Positions 25,932 through 35,891 of a DNA stretch of 64,000 bases are shown piece by piece. A program made the translations under genes and the position numbers. How positions within the stretch are numbered: the first letter of the stretch is position 1; each line of letters begins with the position of its first letter. A model generated the notes under the pieces. That model ran no database searches, had not been told where the DNA came from, and worked only from the letters and a program-made list of their open reading frames with translations. Source of the DNA: Petrotoga mexicana DSM 14811 (GTDB lineage: Bacteria; Thermotogota; Thermotogae; Petrotogales; Petrotogaceae); contig NZ_AZRN01000006.1 of assembly GCF_002895565.1 (NCBI RefSeq), forward strand, positions 1 to 64,000, given 5' to 3'.

Positions 25932-26981
25932 TTGTTGAAATTGTTGATCCCTGGACTAACATCTAAAGTTAAAGCACTGTATTCCAAAATCCTTAATCAA
26001 AGTGATTATCACAATTTAATAGAAGCGAGTTCGATAACAGAAATAGTCGCTTACTTAAAAAACAACACTCATTACAATGAAGTATTAGTAGGAACAGATA
26101 TAGCAAATTTACACAGAAGAGACTTGGAAATATTGATACGAAAATCTATATTATCAGACTTTTACCATTTGTATTTTTATCTACCAGTCAAAGTTCAAAA
26201 ATTATTTAAGTTAATAGAAAGGCGTTATGAAATTGAAAATATAAAATTTATCTTCCGTTCTCTACATTCTGGTCATTTAGAATATATTTCAAAGGAAAGA
26301 CTTTTCCCCGTTAATCACAAAACCATTAGTGAAGAGACATTCATGGCGATAAAGAATTTTGACGACGCTTTAAACACATTTAAAAATAGTATTTACTCTG
26401 GAGTAATCACCTCCGCCTATGACAACTACAGAAAAACACAAAAATTGCAATATTTGTTAAACGCTATAGACTTTTGGTATTTTTCCAGTTTGGAATCAGA
26501 ATTCAAAAAAAATCCAGAATTTTCTTCAAACTTGAGGGATTTATTCTTCAAACAAGTGGATTTAATAAATATTCAATGGATCTATAGAGCAAGGCTTCTC
26601 TTCAAACTTTCTACAAGCGAAGTTTTAAACTTATTGCTCCCAATAACTTTTAAATTATCAAAAAGTGAAATAGAAAATCTTTCAACTTCAGAAGATCTCA
26701 ATGATTTCATCGAGAAAATCTCTTTGACCTTTTATGGAGAATATTTTAAGAATATTGATCAAAATATATTTTCTTACATAATAGAAAGGTTATGTAATAG
26801 AATATTGTTAAAAGATGCAAAAGAATTAATATCTGAAACCCAAAATGGTTTGACAGTTATGAGCGGATATTTATTTCTTAGAGAATATGAATATAAAGAT
26901 TTAATTACTCTTATAGAAGCCAAAAGGTATAAAATTCCCAATGATAGATTCAACGCTTTTTTGCTGTTGATTGAGGAGTGA
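25932..26981 (+). CDS. V/A-type ATPase subunit C (central stalk socket)
   Basis: About 346-349 residues, mostly helical, with SKVKALYSKILNQSDYHNLIEASSITEIVAYLKNNTHY near the start as in archaeal/bacterial AtpC. It joins the central rotor stalk to the membrane ring. Several TTG codons (25932-25944) lie after GAGG; the one near 25941 has the best spacing. It overlaps the next gene's ribosome site. Confidence 0.85.
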   Translation: MLKLLIPGLTSKVKALYSKILNQSDYHNLIEASSITEIVAYLKNNTHYNEVLVGTDIANLHRRDLEILIRKSILSDFYHLYFYLPVKVQKLFKLIERRYEIENIKFIFRSLHSGHLEYISKERLFPVNHKTISEETFMAIKNFDDALNTFKNSIYSGVITSAYDNYRKTQKLQYLLNAIDFWYFSSLESEFKKNPEFSSNLRDLFFKQVDLINIQWIYRARLLFKLSTSEVLNLLLPITFKLSKSEIENLSTSEDLNDFIEKISLTFYGEYFKNIDQNIFSYIIERLCNRILLKDAKELISETQNGLTVMSGYLFLREYEYKDLITLIEAKRYKIPNDRFNAFLLLIEE

Positions 26982-26985
26982 GTTC

Positions 26986-28842
26986 ATGCAGGAAAGACTA
27001 AAACCGTTCACAATAATCTCCACCAAAACAGAATTAGAAAAAATTTCAAAGAGAATTATTGATTCTCAAAGTGTGGAAGTTATACCACTCGAAAAGGTAC
27101 TGGATGAAAGTCTATTAGAAAGGATAAAAAAAGATAACGTCAACCCTTTTCAGGAAATATACGAAAATTTTAGAAATATCTATGAATTTGTGGAAAAGAA
27201 CCCCGAACCCAAAACATGGGAAGTTTCTTTCCCTACAAAAATTAAAAAAGATGAAATAATCGAGTTTTCAAAAAATCTTACGGATGAGTTGCACACTTTA
27301 TCCGAAAGGATTTCAAAGTTGAAAGAAGAAGAAAAGTATCTGGAAAATAATCTGAATCTTTTTGATAAACTACAAAAGATTCAACTTGATGTTAAAAATA
27401 TACAAAAAATACAAAACCTTAAATACAAAGTAGGCAAAATCAGCAGTATGTACTATGAAAGGCTTTTTAACAGTATAAAAAATGAGGATATTTTAGTATT
27501 AAAACTCAACGAAGATAAAGATTTCGTATGGCTTTTTATCGTATATGACTCCAACGAAGATATAGAAAAAACACTTTCAATTGCTAATTTTGTAGAATAC
27601 GAAATCCCTAAGAATTATTCAGGAACGCCTTCAGATATATTGAAAACAATTCAAGACCAATTGAAGGCTGTTAAATACGAAATTGAAATTATCGAGATGT
27701 CTATAAAAAAGTTGTTCTACGAAAAGCGTAGATATATTTACGAATACTCTGATTATGTTTTCGTCATGAAAAATATCTATGATTTAGTTCAGAATATTAG
27801 TTTCACTGAGGACTTTTTCATAATCTCTGGTTGGACCGATCAGGCAACATATTCAAAACTTTTTCATTATTGTAATTCAAATGATTATTCTTTACTTATT
27901 GAATGTAGTATTAAAGAAAAACAACCTACTTTACTTAAGAATAGAAGTTTTTTCAAACATTTTGAGTTCATTGTTAAGATGTTCAGCACACCATCGAGCG
28001 ATGAAATAGACCCAACACCTATAATCTCAATATTATTCTTATTCTTTTTTGGGATGATGTTTGGTGACATTGGACATGGCCTTGTTCTTACTTTATTGGG
28101 ATTTCTAATTTACAAAAAGAGTAAAAGTGACTTATTTTACGTCTTAGGTGCTTCTGGAATCTCTTCGATGATTTTTGGAACGTTATATGGGAGTTTTTTT
28201 GGATTTGAAAATATCATTAAACCCTTGTGGAAAAGACCTATGGATAATATAAACTATTTTCTACTCACTTCAATTTACTTCGGGATAGCTGTGATAACTT
28301 TAGCTATGATTTTGAACATATTCAACAAGATTAAAAATAAGCAAACATTTGAACTTTTATTCGATCCAAATGGCTTATCAGGGATTGCATTTTATTGGAT
28401 AGTACTTGGAGGAATTTTTTATTATATGAGAAATGGTGCATTCCCAAAAATAAGTATTGGTTTTATTGTTGCATTGATAGTTGCCATATATCTTAATGGT
28501 ATAATCTTTGAAAAAGGAAAATTAAGTGAAAAAGCTGTTCAAAGTTTTTTCGAGCTTTTTGAATCTCTACTTGGATACCTAAGCAACACTCTTTCTTTTA
28601 TAAGGTTAGGTGCTTTTGCTTTAAACCATGCCGGGCTATTTCTCGCATTTTACATGATGTCTCAAATGGCAAGTAACTCAGTAGTTTCATTTGTTATATT
28701 ACTCTTGGGTAATATTCTAATAATCGGATTGGAAGGCCTGGTTGTGTTCATTCAAACTTTAAGGTTAGATTATTACGAATTTTTCACCAGGTTTTTCAAA
28801 GGTAATGGGAAAGAATTTAATCCAGTTAAATACAAATTTTAA
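26986..28842 (+). CDS. V/A-type ATPase subunit I (membrane stator)
   Basis: About 618 residues. Soluble half to about residue 330 with coiled coils, then seven to eight membrane helices from LFLFFFGMMFGDIGHGLVL on. SNTLSFIRLGAFALNHAGLFLAF near the C-terminus carries the conserved arginine beside the ion channel. Start ATG 26986 with GAGGAGTG upstream. Partner of the K ring in ion translocation. Confidence 0.92.
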   Translation: MQERLKPFTIISTKTELEKISKRIIDSQSVEVIPLEKVLDESLLERIKKDNVNPFQEIYENFRNIYEFVEKNPEPKTWEVSFPTKIKKDEIIEFSKNLTDELHTLSERISKLKEEEKYLENNLNLFDKLQKIQLDVKNIQKIQNLKYKVGKISSMYYERLFNSIKNEDILVLKLNEDKDFVWLFIVYDSNEDIEKTLSIANFVEYEIPKNYSGTPSDILKTIQDQLKAVKYEIEIIEMSIKKLFYEKRRYIYEYSDYVFVMKNIYDLVQNISFTEDFFIISGWTDQATYSKLFHYCNSNDYSLLIECSIKEKQPTLLKNRSFFKHFEFIVKMFSTPSSDEIDPTPIISILFLFFFGMMFGDIGHGLVLTLLGFLIYKKSKSDLFYVLGASGISSMIFGTLYGSFFGFENIIKPLWKRPMDNINYFLLTSIYFGIAVITLAMILNIFNKIKNKQTFELLFDPNGLSGIAFYWIVLGGIFYYMRNGAFPKISIGFIVALIVAIYLNGIIFEKGKLSEKAVQSFFELFESLLGYLSNTLSFIRLGAFALNHAGLFLAFYMMSQMASNSVVSFVILLLGNILIIGLEGLVVFIQTLRLDYYEFFTRFFKGNGKEFNPVKYKF

Positions 28843-28863
28843 AAATTTCCGGAGGTGTTAGTT

Positions 28864-29310
28864 ATGGCATATGTTGTTTCATTAACCGCTTTAGTTGTTT
28901 TGACAATTATGTTTGGTTTTTATTTTTCAAAAAAACCCGAAAAGGCAAGATCTTTTGCAAAAAAGTTTTTTAGGGGAAACATTGCTGTATTTGGAGTTGT
29001 ACTTCTTTTAGCTATAATTACTCTTTTCCCGACCCATGTTTCAGCTCAAACAACAACTTCTACAACTGAAACGAGCGTAACATCTGACACAACGAACAAT
29101 AAGGGGTTAGGATTATTGGGCGCAGCATTATCTACAGGTTTATCCGCTATTGGTGCAGGTATCGGTGTTGCGATAGTAGGTTCGGCAGCGGTAGGAGCTA
29201 TAAGTGAAAAACCCGAGTTATTAGGAAGAACGTTAATATACGTAGGTTTAGCCGAAGGAATAGTGATATATGGGTTGATCGTTTCGATAATGATACTGGG
29301 GAGAATCTAA
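28864..29310 (+). CDS. V/A-type ATPase subunit K (rotor ring) with extended N-terminus
   Basis: 148 residues. The C-terminal part (81-148) is a standard two-helix ring subunit: GAALSTGLSAIGAGIGVAIV, then EKPELLGRTLIYVGLAEGIVIYG with the ion-binding Glu at 131. Unusually, it is preceded by about 80 residues with two extra hydrophobic helices (about 3-20 and 38-56) and a Ser/Thr-rich linker (62-80). The Gln/Thr ligands known from sodium-type K rings are not evident, which slightly favours protons, but this is inference. ATG start with GGAGGTG upstream. Confidence 0.88.
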   Translation: MAYVVSLTALVVLTIMFGFYFSKKPEKARSFAKKFFRGNIAVFGVVLLLAIITLFPTHVSAQTTTSTTETSVTSDTTNNKGLGLLGAALSTGLSAIGAGIGVAIVGSAAVGAISEKPELLGRTLIYVGLAEGIVIYGLIVSIMILGRI

Positions 29311-29313
29311 CAA

Positions 29314-29628
29314 ATGAAATTCTTTCTAATAAGTGATAACATCGACACTGCCATTGGTTTAAGACTTAGTGGAATTGTTGGGACCGTTGTTCATGAAAGA
29401 GATGAGATATTAGAAGCCTTCAATAAGGCGTTGAGCAATAAAGAAATTGGCGTTGTTTTGATAACTGAGTTAGCTTCACAAAAGATACCGGAAGAAGTTA
29501 AAAAACATAAACTAGCCGGACAGTTACCTTTAATTTTTGTCATACCGGATAGGCACGGATGGCGAGGCGACAAAGATTTCATTACAAAGTACGTTGAAGG
29601 GGCAATTGGAGTGAAAATAAATGAATGA
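29314..29628 (+). CDS. V/A-type ATPase subunit F
   Basis: 104 residues. Begins FFLISDNIDTAIGLRLSGIVG and has VVLITELASQKIPEEVKKHK and PLIFVIPDRHGWRG, the usual small alpha/beta F subunit of the central stalk. Three bases after K, overlaps subunit E by 8. Confidence 0.9.
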   Translation: MKFFLISDNIDTAIGLRLSGIVGTVVHERDEILEAFNKALSNKEIGVVLITELASQKIPEEVKKHKLAGQLPLIFVIPDRHGWRGDKDFITKYVEGAIGVKINE

Positions 29629-30196
29629 AATCGAAGATAAATTGGAATCAATGCTTGAATTATTAGACAAGAAATTTGAACAAAAATGTGATGAATTAAA
29701 AATTTCTTATAATAAGAAACTGGAAGAGGTTCAAAAAAGAATTGAAGAAGATATAAATAATTACAGAGATAAAAAATTAAAGGAAGCTAAAGAAGAGGCC
29801 GACCTTACTGTGAAAGTTAGCCAATCAAAAGCTAAGTTGAAGATAAAACAAGAAAGACTTAAGTTGAAAAACCAACTATTGGAAAGTCTTTTACAATTAA
29901 TAAAAAAAGATCTTGTGACTTTGGATCCTGACAACAAAAAATATTTTTACCAAAAATTGTATATTGACGCAACTAAGCTGATACATAACGATTACGAGGT
30001 GCTCTGTAACAAAAATGATTATGAAACAGTGAAATCTATAGTTTTAGATCATAACGTTAAAACAAGTAAAGAAATTGAAGGTGGAATCCTCCTAAAAAGT
30101 AATAATACAATCATTAACAACAGCATAGATTCATATGTAGAACAAAATAAAACAAAAATCTTCTCTCTGATATTGGAAGAAGTAGGTGATATATAA
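29621..30196 (+). CDS. V/A-type ATPase subunit E (peripheral stalk)
   Basis: 191 residues. N-terminal charged coiled coil (EEVQKRIEEDINNYRDKKLK), then a small C-terminal globular domain ending with GGILLKSNNTIINNSIDSYVEQNKTKI, as in AtpE/NtpE. Forms the stator with H. Overlaps F by 8 bases and A by one (TAATG). Confidence 0.88.
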   Translation: MNEIEDKLESMLELLDKKFEQKCDELKISYNKKLEEVQKRIEEDINNYRDKKLKEAKEEADLTVKVSQSKAKLKIKQERLKLKNQLLESLLQLIKKDLVTLDPDNKKYFYQKLYIDATKLIHNDYEVLCNKNDYETVKSIVLDHNVKTSKEIEGGILLKSNNTIINNSIDSYVEQNKTKIFSLILEEVGDI

Positions 30197-31944
30197 TGTA
30201 CATTAAAGAAATAAATGGACCTGTCGTTAAAGTTAAAGGTGTGGAAAAACTTTCGATGAATGAAATGGTTAAGGTAGGTAATCTGCACTTAATAGGAGAG
30301 GTAATCTCCATTGATGAAGATGAAGCAACTGTTCAAGTTTACGAGGAAACTTCTATGTTAAAACCTAAGGAACCCATTGAAGGTACAGGACAGATGCTTT
30401 CTGTAGCGTTAGGTCCGGGCCTTCTAGGAAGTATTTACGACGGTATTCAAAGACCATTGAACAAATTAATAGAGAAAAGTGGATCCTTTATTGGCAGAGG
30501 GGTAGAGGAGTTTGGACTAGATCTTTCAAAAAGATGGGAAGTTATGTTTTTAAAGAAAAAAGGAGATATTGTTAAGGGTGGAGATGTAATATCTCAAGTG
30601 CAAGAAACAAAACACATAGTGCATAAAATTATGGTTCCAGCAGATATACATGGAAAGATAGTTGAAATCAAACAAAATGGTTCCTATAAAGTAGATGAGG
30701 TTTTGGCAAAAATTCAAACTGAAGACGGTATAAAAGAAATAAAAATGTATCAATTTTGGCCTATTAAAGTACCTCGAGTTGTAAAAAATAAATTAGAACC
30801 CAATATACCCTTGATAACGGGCCAAAGAGTTATAGATATTTTCTTTCCCATCAGTAAAGGAGGAACTGCCGCTATCCCAGGAGGTTTTGGTACCGGGAAG
30901 ACTATAACTCAACATCAATTAGCTAAATGGGCAGATGCTGATATTATTGTTTACATCGGTTGTGGAGAAAGAGGAAATGAAATGACAGAGGTATTGGAAG
31001 AATTCCCTAATTTACAGGACCCTAAAACGGGGGCCCCGCTGATGGAGAGAACTGTCCTAATTGCAAATACTTCCAACATGCCTGTTTCTGCTAGAGAAGC
31101 GTCTATTTATACCGGGGTAACTATCGCAGAATACTATAGAGACATGGGTTACAACGTTGCAGTAATGGCTGATTCCACTTCACGATGGGCTGAAGCACTG
31201 AGGGAATTATCAGGAAGACTGGAAGAAATGCCTGCAGAAGAAGGTTATCCCGCATACCTTGCTTCCAGAATTGGCCAGTTTTATGAAAGAGCCGGATTAT
31301 CGAAAAATCTCAACGATACGAATGGTTCTGTCACAATAATTGGAGCCGTATCACCTCCTGGTGGAGATTTTTCTGAACCTGTTACTCAAAGTACTACCAG
31401 ATTTGTTAAATGTTTCTGGGGACTTGACAAAAACCTAGCTTATTCTCGACATTATCCATCTATAAATTGGATTACCAGCTATAGCGGATACGCAGGTGAT
31501 TTAAAAGAATGGTTCACCAAAAACGTTACAAAAGACTGGAGTCAGTATAGAAATGAAGCTATGGAATTACTCAACCAAGACGATGCTCTTCAACAAACTA
31601 TAAAAATTGTTGGGGAAGATGTTTTACCTGATATTCAAAAATTGGTAGTTTCAATAGCTAGAATAATAAAAATTGGAATATTACAACAAAACGCTTTCAG
31701 TGAAGTCGATTCGTACTGTCAATTAGAAAAACAACATATGATGCTAAAGATTATAATTGATACTTATTACAAGGCTAAAACTTTTATAAACAGGTCAGTT
31801 CCAATTACTCAAGTCCTACCCTCAGAAATAACAAGTAAGTTGTTAACAATGAAAGAAGATATCACCGATTTGAACGAATTCAAGAAAATCGAAGATCTTT
31901 TAGGTAAACATTTTGAAGAATTGGAAAAAAAGTATAACAGTTAA
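30196..31944 (+). CDS. V/A-type ATPase catalytic subunit A
   Basis: 582 residues, family length. Walker A GGFGTGKT at 229-236, [44 protein letters not shown], and the A-type non-homologous insert between the N-terminal barrel and the nucleotide domain. Hydrolyses or makes ATP at the A-B interface. Confidence 0.97.
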   Translation: MYIKEINGPVVKVKGVEKLSMNEMVKVGNLHLIGEVISIDEDEATVQVYEETSMLKPKEPIEGTGQMLSVALGPGLLGSIYDGIQRPLNKLIEKSGSFIGRGVEEFGLDLSKRWEVMFLKKKGDIVKGGDVISQVQETKHIVHKIMVPADIHGKIVEIKQNGSYKVDEVLAKIQTEDGIKEIKMYQFWPIKVPRVVKNKLEPNIPLITGQRVIDIFFPISKGGTAAIPGGFGTGKTITQHQLAKWADADIIVYIGCGERGNEMTEVLEEFPNLQDPKTGAPLMERTVLIANTSNMPVSAREASIYTGVTIAEYYRDMGYNVAVMADSTSRWAEALRELSGRLEEMPAEEGYPAYLASRIGQFYERAGLSKNLNDTNGSVTIIGAVSPPGGDFSEPVTQSTTRFVKCFWGLDKNLAYSRHYPSINWITSYSGYAGDLKEWFTKNVTKDWSQYRNEAMELLNQDDALQQTIKIVGEDVLPDIQKLVVSIARIIKIGILQQNAFSEVDSYCQLEKQHMMLKIIIDTYYKAKTFINRSVPITQVLPSEITSKLLTMKEDITDLNEFKKIEDLLGKHFEELEKKYNS

Positions 31945-31955
31945 GAGGTGAAAAA

Positions 31956-33326
31956 ATGGCAATAAGGGAATACGATCAAATTTCAGAAATTAGAGGACCT
32001 CTTATAATAGTTGAAAATACGGAAGATATCGGATACAATGAAATAGTGGAAATAGAGGAAAAAGGAAAAAGAAGAGTGGGTTCCGTTATTCTTGTTTCTG
32101 AAAATAAAGCTGTTGTTCAGGTTTTTGAAGGAACACAAGGACTTTCTCTTACAAATTCAAAGATAAAATTCTTGGGCAGAACCCAAGAAATCAATTTATC
32201 TAGTGATATTTTGGGAAGAACTTTCAACGGATTAGGAGAACCAATTGATGGAATGGGGGAGATTATTTCTCAAAAAAGTGCGGATATAAACGGATCAGCC
32301 ATAAACCCCGCTGCCAGAGAATACCCCAAAAATTTCATTCAAACGGGTATTTCTGTAATTGATACAATGTTGACTTTAATAAGAGGACAAAAATTGCCGA
32401 TTTTTTCTGGAAATGGTTTGCCACATAATAATTTAGCAGTACAAATCGCCAAGCAAGCAAAGTTAACTTCCAAAGAAGAATTTTCTGTAGTTTTTGCTGC
32501 TATAGGGTTAAAAAAAGATGATGCCAACTTCATAATCAAAAATTTCGAAGACAGTGGAGCAATTCAGAATATGGTGTTATTTTTAAATTTGGCGAGTGAT
32601 CCAGTGGTGGAAAGGATAGCAACCCCTAGAATGGCATTGACTGTAGCAGAATATTTAGCTTTTGAAGAAGATAAACACGTTTTAGTTATTTTAAACGATA
32701 TGACAAACTATTGTGAATCCTTGAGAGAACTATCTAATTACAGAGGAGAAGTACCAGGAAGAAAAGGATTCCCAGGATATCTTTACTCCGATCTTGCCTC
32801 TTTGTATGAAAGAGCGGGAATAATCAAAGGGAAAAAAGGTTCGGTAACTCAAATACCTATTTTAACAATGCCAAATGATGACATCACCCACCCCATCCCT
32901 GACTTAACAGGATACATCACCGAGGGCCAAATAGTATTATCTCGTGATCTATTTAGAAAAAATATATATCCGCCTATAAACAGCCTTTCCTCCTTATCAC
33001 GACTGATGAAAGATGGTATAGGAGAAGGGTATACTCGGTATGACCATCCAAATCTATCTTCCCAACTTTTTGCTTCTTATTCTCGAGTTTTTGAAATAAG
33101 GTCATTAGCGGCCATAATTGGTGAAGATGACCTATCGGAAATCGATAAACTATATTTAAAATTTGGTGAAGAATTCGAACAGAAATTTCTTAATCAAGGT
33201 TTTCAAGAGAATAGAAATTTGGAACAATCACTTGATCTTGCTTGGGAAATACTTTCTTTGTTGCCAAAAACAGAATTAACCCGGATTAAAGAAAAAGAAT
33301 TTGAAGAACATTATTCCAAAAAATAA
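31956..33326 (+). CDS. V/A-type ATPase regulatory subunit B
   Basis: 456 residues. Begins [47 protein letters not shown] replaces the P-loop of subunit A, and [41 protein letters not shown] is the B-subunit signature. ATG start with AAGAGGTG upstream. Confidence 0.97.
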   Translation: MAIREYDQISEIRGPLIIVENTEDIGYNEIVEIEEKGKRRVGSVILVSENKAVVQVFEGTQGLSLTNSKIKFLGRTQEINLSSDILGRTFNGLGEPIDGMGEIISQKSADINGSAINPAAREYPKNFIQTGISVIDTMLTLIRGQKLPIFSGNGLPHNNLAVQIAKQAKLTSKEEFSVVFAAIGLKKDDANFIIKNFEDSGAIQNMVLFLNLASDPVVERIATPRMALTVAEYLAFEEDKHVLVILNDMTNYCESLRELSNYRGEVPGRKGFPGYLYSDLASLYERAGIIKGKKGSVTQIPILTMPNDDITHPIPDLTGYITEGQIVLSRDLFRKNIYPPINSLSSLSRLMKDGIGEGYTRYDHPNLSSQLFASYSRVFEIRSLAAIIGEDDLSEIDKLYLKFGEEFEQKFLNQGFQENRNLEQSLDLAWEILSLLPKTELTRIKEKEFEEHYSKK

Positions 33327-33353
33327 ATCTACGTATTAGAGAGGGTGAAAACA

Positions 33354-33965
33354 ATGATTTTCGATCAAACTATCCCCACAAAAGGTAATTTGATTGCTTT
33401 AAAACAACAATACCAACTTTCACAAGAGGGCCATGACCTATTAGAGAAAAAGAGAAATATTATAATGAAAGAGCTAGTTGATTTGATAGAACAAGCTAAA
33501 GAAATACAAGAAAAAATATTAACTACACTAGCTAGGGCTTATGAATCTTTACAGTTAGCAAATTTAGATCTCGGCATTGAAAATATAGAAGAATATGCCA
33601 ATGGAATCCCAGAATATGATGAATTAAAAATAAGGTTCAAAAGCGTTATGGGAGTTGAGGTTCCGGAATTAATCAGACAAGAAAAACCCAAGTTGGAAAT
33701 TCCTTACGAAATATATAGAACGGATGCCGCTTTAGATGAAGCTTACATTTCTTTTGAAACGGCTTTGGAATTAATAACAGAAGCATCTATGATTGAAAAT
33801 AAAGTTTACAAGCTTGCTTATGAAGTTCAAAAAACAAAAAAAAGAGTTTCCGCTCTAGAAAATATTGTCATACCTAAGATGAAAGAATCTATTAAATTTA
33901 TTCAAGATACGTTGGAAGAAACTGAAAGAGAAGAATTCTTCAAACTCAAAAAGATGAAGAAGTGA
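33354..33965 (+). CDS. V/A-type ATPase subunit D (central shaft)
   Basis: 203 residues forming a long helical hairpin: IPTKGNLIALKQQYQLSQEGHDLLEKKRNIIMKELVDLI at the N-terminus and ALENIVIPKMKESIKFIQDTLEETEREEFFKLKKMK at the C-terminus are the D signature. Start ATG 33354 with GAGAGGGTG upstream. Last gene of the operon; no clear terminator follows, and a sulfatase remnant on the other strand begins at once. Confidence 0.94.
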   Translation: MIFDQTIPTKGNLIALKQQYQLSQEGHDLLEKKRNIIMKELVDLIEQAKEIQEKILTTLARAYESLQLANLDLGIENIEEYANGIPEYDELKIRFKSVMGVEVPELIRQEKPKLEIPYEIYRTDAALDEAYISFETALELITEASMIENKVYKLAYEVQKTKKRVSALENIVIPKMKESIKFIQDTLEETEREEFFKLKKMKK

Positions 33966-34397
33966 CACTTTCAGAAAATAGCCATATTCCTTTGGATTTA
34001 AAGAATAGGGATGGGAAATATTATATTCTTCATATGGCTCTATAACAGGGATGAATTGAACAAAACCAAAGTTTTTCCTTTTATAAAAATTGTAAACTCT
34101 TTGAGGAACCACCTCATCCGCTCTTTCAAGGCCACTTTTTCCCGGGTTATAAACCTCATTGAATCCAGCATAAAACCACCAAGCAGAATGCCTTTCTCTA
34201 AATGGACTTACCATAACCGTATAAAATCCAATGTTTTTCAACAAAGCAGGTAAACTCATATACGTTAGTTTATTTTGAAAATCTCTATTCTTACCTTTTA
34301 TTCGCATGTCAGCCGTTGTTCCTCCGTGACCAACTAAACCTATTTTTATACCAAATTTATCTATAAATAGAGCTCTACATAAAAGTAAATACGGGGC
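33966..34397 (-). pseudogene. Remnant of an arylsulfatase-type gene
   Basis: An open minus frame of about 145 codons encodes a middle piece of an alkaline-phosphatase-superfamily sulfatase: FGIKIGLVGHGGTTADMR, LTYMSLPALLKNIGF, VSPFRERHSAWWFYAGFNEV, and PKEYG. No start codon or ribosome site fits; stop codons precede RAPYLLLCRALFIDKFG, where the Cys/Ser-x-Pro-x-Arg formylglycine site should be but is not intact. The metal and C-terminal domains are missing, the frame running out beside the V-ATPase D gene. This is a decaying fragment rather than a working gene. Boundaries are approximate. Confidence 0.65.
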
Positions 34398-34520
34398 TCG
34401 CGATTTTAATTATTATATTATCTCTAAAAACTCAAAAATTGGAAGTACTGCTAATATTATTTCACTACTGATCAATTTGCATAGAAAATCATCTGTATTT
34501 TCATATTACCCTGTGAATTC

Positions 34521-34561
34521 TTGACATGATTACTTTTATTTGATATAATTTGTGTATACAA
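34521..34561 (+). promoter_or_regulatory. Consensus promoter of the GntR gene with overlapping operator
   Basis: TTGACA (34521-34526), 17-bp spacer, TGATATAAT (TATAAT at 34544-34549), then directly TTGTGTATACAA (34550-34561). The latter is one base off the 12-bp TTGTATATACAA palindrome known for GntR/UTRA regulators such as Bacillus TreR. It would cover the transcription start, suggesting self-repression. Confidence 0.7.
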
Positions 34562-34609
34562 GCTTGAGTAGACATATTTGTATATTTTTATTGAAGGAAG
34601 GTATTGTAA

Positions 34610-35314
34610 ATGGCTGATTATAAGACACCTATTTATCAAAGAATTGCTGACAAAATAATTTCAAGAATCTATGAAGGGGAATATCCAATGAACTCATTTC
34701 TTCCCTCAGAAAATGAGTTGGCGGAGGAGTTTCATGTAACAAGAACGACGATAAGAAAAGTTTTAAGTTTATTGAAGCAACAAGGTACAATTAAAAGTTA
34801 CCAAGGGCGAGGATATAAAGTTCAATCTCTTTTTTGGGAGCAAAGTCTTTTGAAGTTTTACAGCTTCGGAAAAAGTATAGCCAGCAAGCTTGAAAATTCT
34901 AATACTAAACTTATATCGGTAAAAAAGGTTTCTGGATTGGAAGATGTCGATGAATTTGAAAACCTTGAATTATGGGAAATTACAAGGTTGAGATTAGTTG
35001 GTGAAATTCCTTTAATATTAGAAAGTTCTTACATTCCTGTCGAGTTTTTAAAAAAAGTGGATAATAAAAATCTGGAAACAAAACCTCTGTATGATTTACT
35101 TGCTAGAGAAGGAATAAGATGTGTCAATGCCAAAGAATATCTCGAACCTGTCCTACCTTCGCTGGAAGCCCAAGAATTGCTAGAAATTGATGAAAATATT
35201 CCTCTTTTTCAAACTACAAGATACACATATGATTCGGAAAATAGATTGGTAGAATTCAGGGAAAGCCTGATAAGAGCCGATCATTTTAGATTCTTTACTG
35301 AACTGAAATTGTAG
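34610..35314 (+). CDS. GntR-family regulator (HutC/UTRA subfamily)
   Basis: 234 residues. Winged helix with PSENELAEEFHVTRTTIRKVLSLL and GTIKSYQGRGYKV (about 5-72), then a UTRA effector domain with FENLELWEITRLRL and ETKPLYDLLAREGI. Effector is probably a small metabolite, often a sugar phosphate in this subfamily. Precedes two chromate-transporter genes by 13 bases, so it probably regulates them as well as itself, although UTRA regulators more often serve sugar genes. Confidence 0.9.
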   Translation: MADYKTPIYQRIADKIISRIYEGEYPMNSFLPSENELAEEFHVTRTTIRKVLSLLKQQGTIKSYQGRGYKVQSLFWEQSLLKFYSFGKSIASKLENSNTKLISVKKVSGLEDVDEFENLELWEITRLRLVGEIPLILESSYIPVEFLKKVDNKNLETKPLYDLLAREGIRCVNAKEYLEPVLPSLEAQELLEIDENIPLFQTTRYTYDSENRLVEFRESLIRADHFRFFTELKL

Positions 35315-35327
35315 GGAGATAATATAA

Positions 35328-35891
35328 ATGAGTGAAAAAGGCAAATCAAAAATAGTGTTAAAAATGTTCATTACGTTTTTTAAAATAGGGCTCTTCACTT
35401 TTGGTGGAGGATATGCAATGATTCCTTTAATGGAGAAAGAAGTCGTAGAAAAGCAAAATTGGGTAGAAAAGGATAAGTTCACAGACACGGTCTCTTTAAC
35501 TCAAACTATACCAGGAGCTGTGGCTATTAATCTTTCTATTTTAGTAGGATACAATATAAGGGGAGTTTTAGGAGCAGTTATATCAACAATAGGGGTTTCC
35601 TTACCTTCTTTTATAATAATATTGGTAATAGCTTTTACTCTTACGAAAACAGCGGGACTTAGCGTTTTACAAAGCGCCTTTGAAGGTATAAGACCTGCTA
35701 TAGCCTCACTTATCGTATATGCCGCGATAAGTCTATCAAAATCGGTTAAATGGTCTATCGTTTTAGTTTTATTAACTGCAGGAGCTTTTGTTGCGATTGG
35801 AGCATTTAAAATTAATCCTATTTATATAATTGTTATCGCTTTCATTATAGGCAGTCTTTACTCTATGCCTCAAGGAAGAAAAAAGTCATGA
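35328..35891 (+). CDS. Chromate transporter family, half-size protein 1
   Basis: 187 residues, one CHR domain with about five to six helices. Begins FFKIGLFTFGGGYAMIPLMEKEVVEKQNWV, then TVSLTQTIPGAVAINLSILVGY. Such short CHR proteins occur as pairs that together equal one full-length ChrA. Actual substrate in anaerobes is unproven. GGGAGATAATATAA precedes the ATG; overlaps the next gene by 4 bases (ATGA). Confidence 0.88.
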   Translation: MSEKGKSKIVLKMFITFFKIGLFTFGGGYAMIPLMEKEVVEKQNWVEKDKFTDTVSLTQTIPGAVAINLSILVGYNIRGVLGAVISTIGVSLPSFIIILVIAFTLTKTAGLSVLQSAFEGIRPAIASLIVYAAISLSKSVKWSIVLVLLTAGAFVAIGAFKINPIYIIVIAFIIGSLYSMPQGRKKS

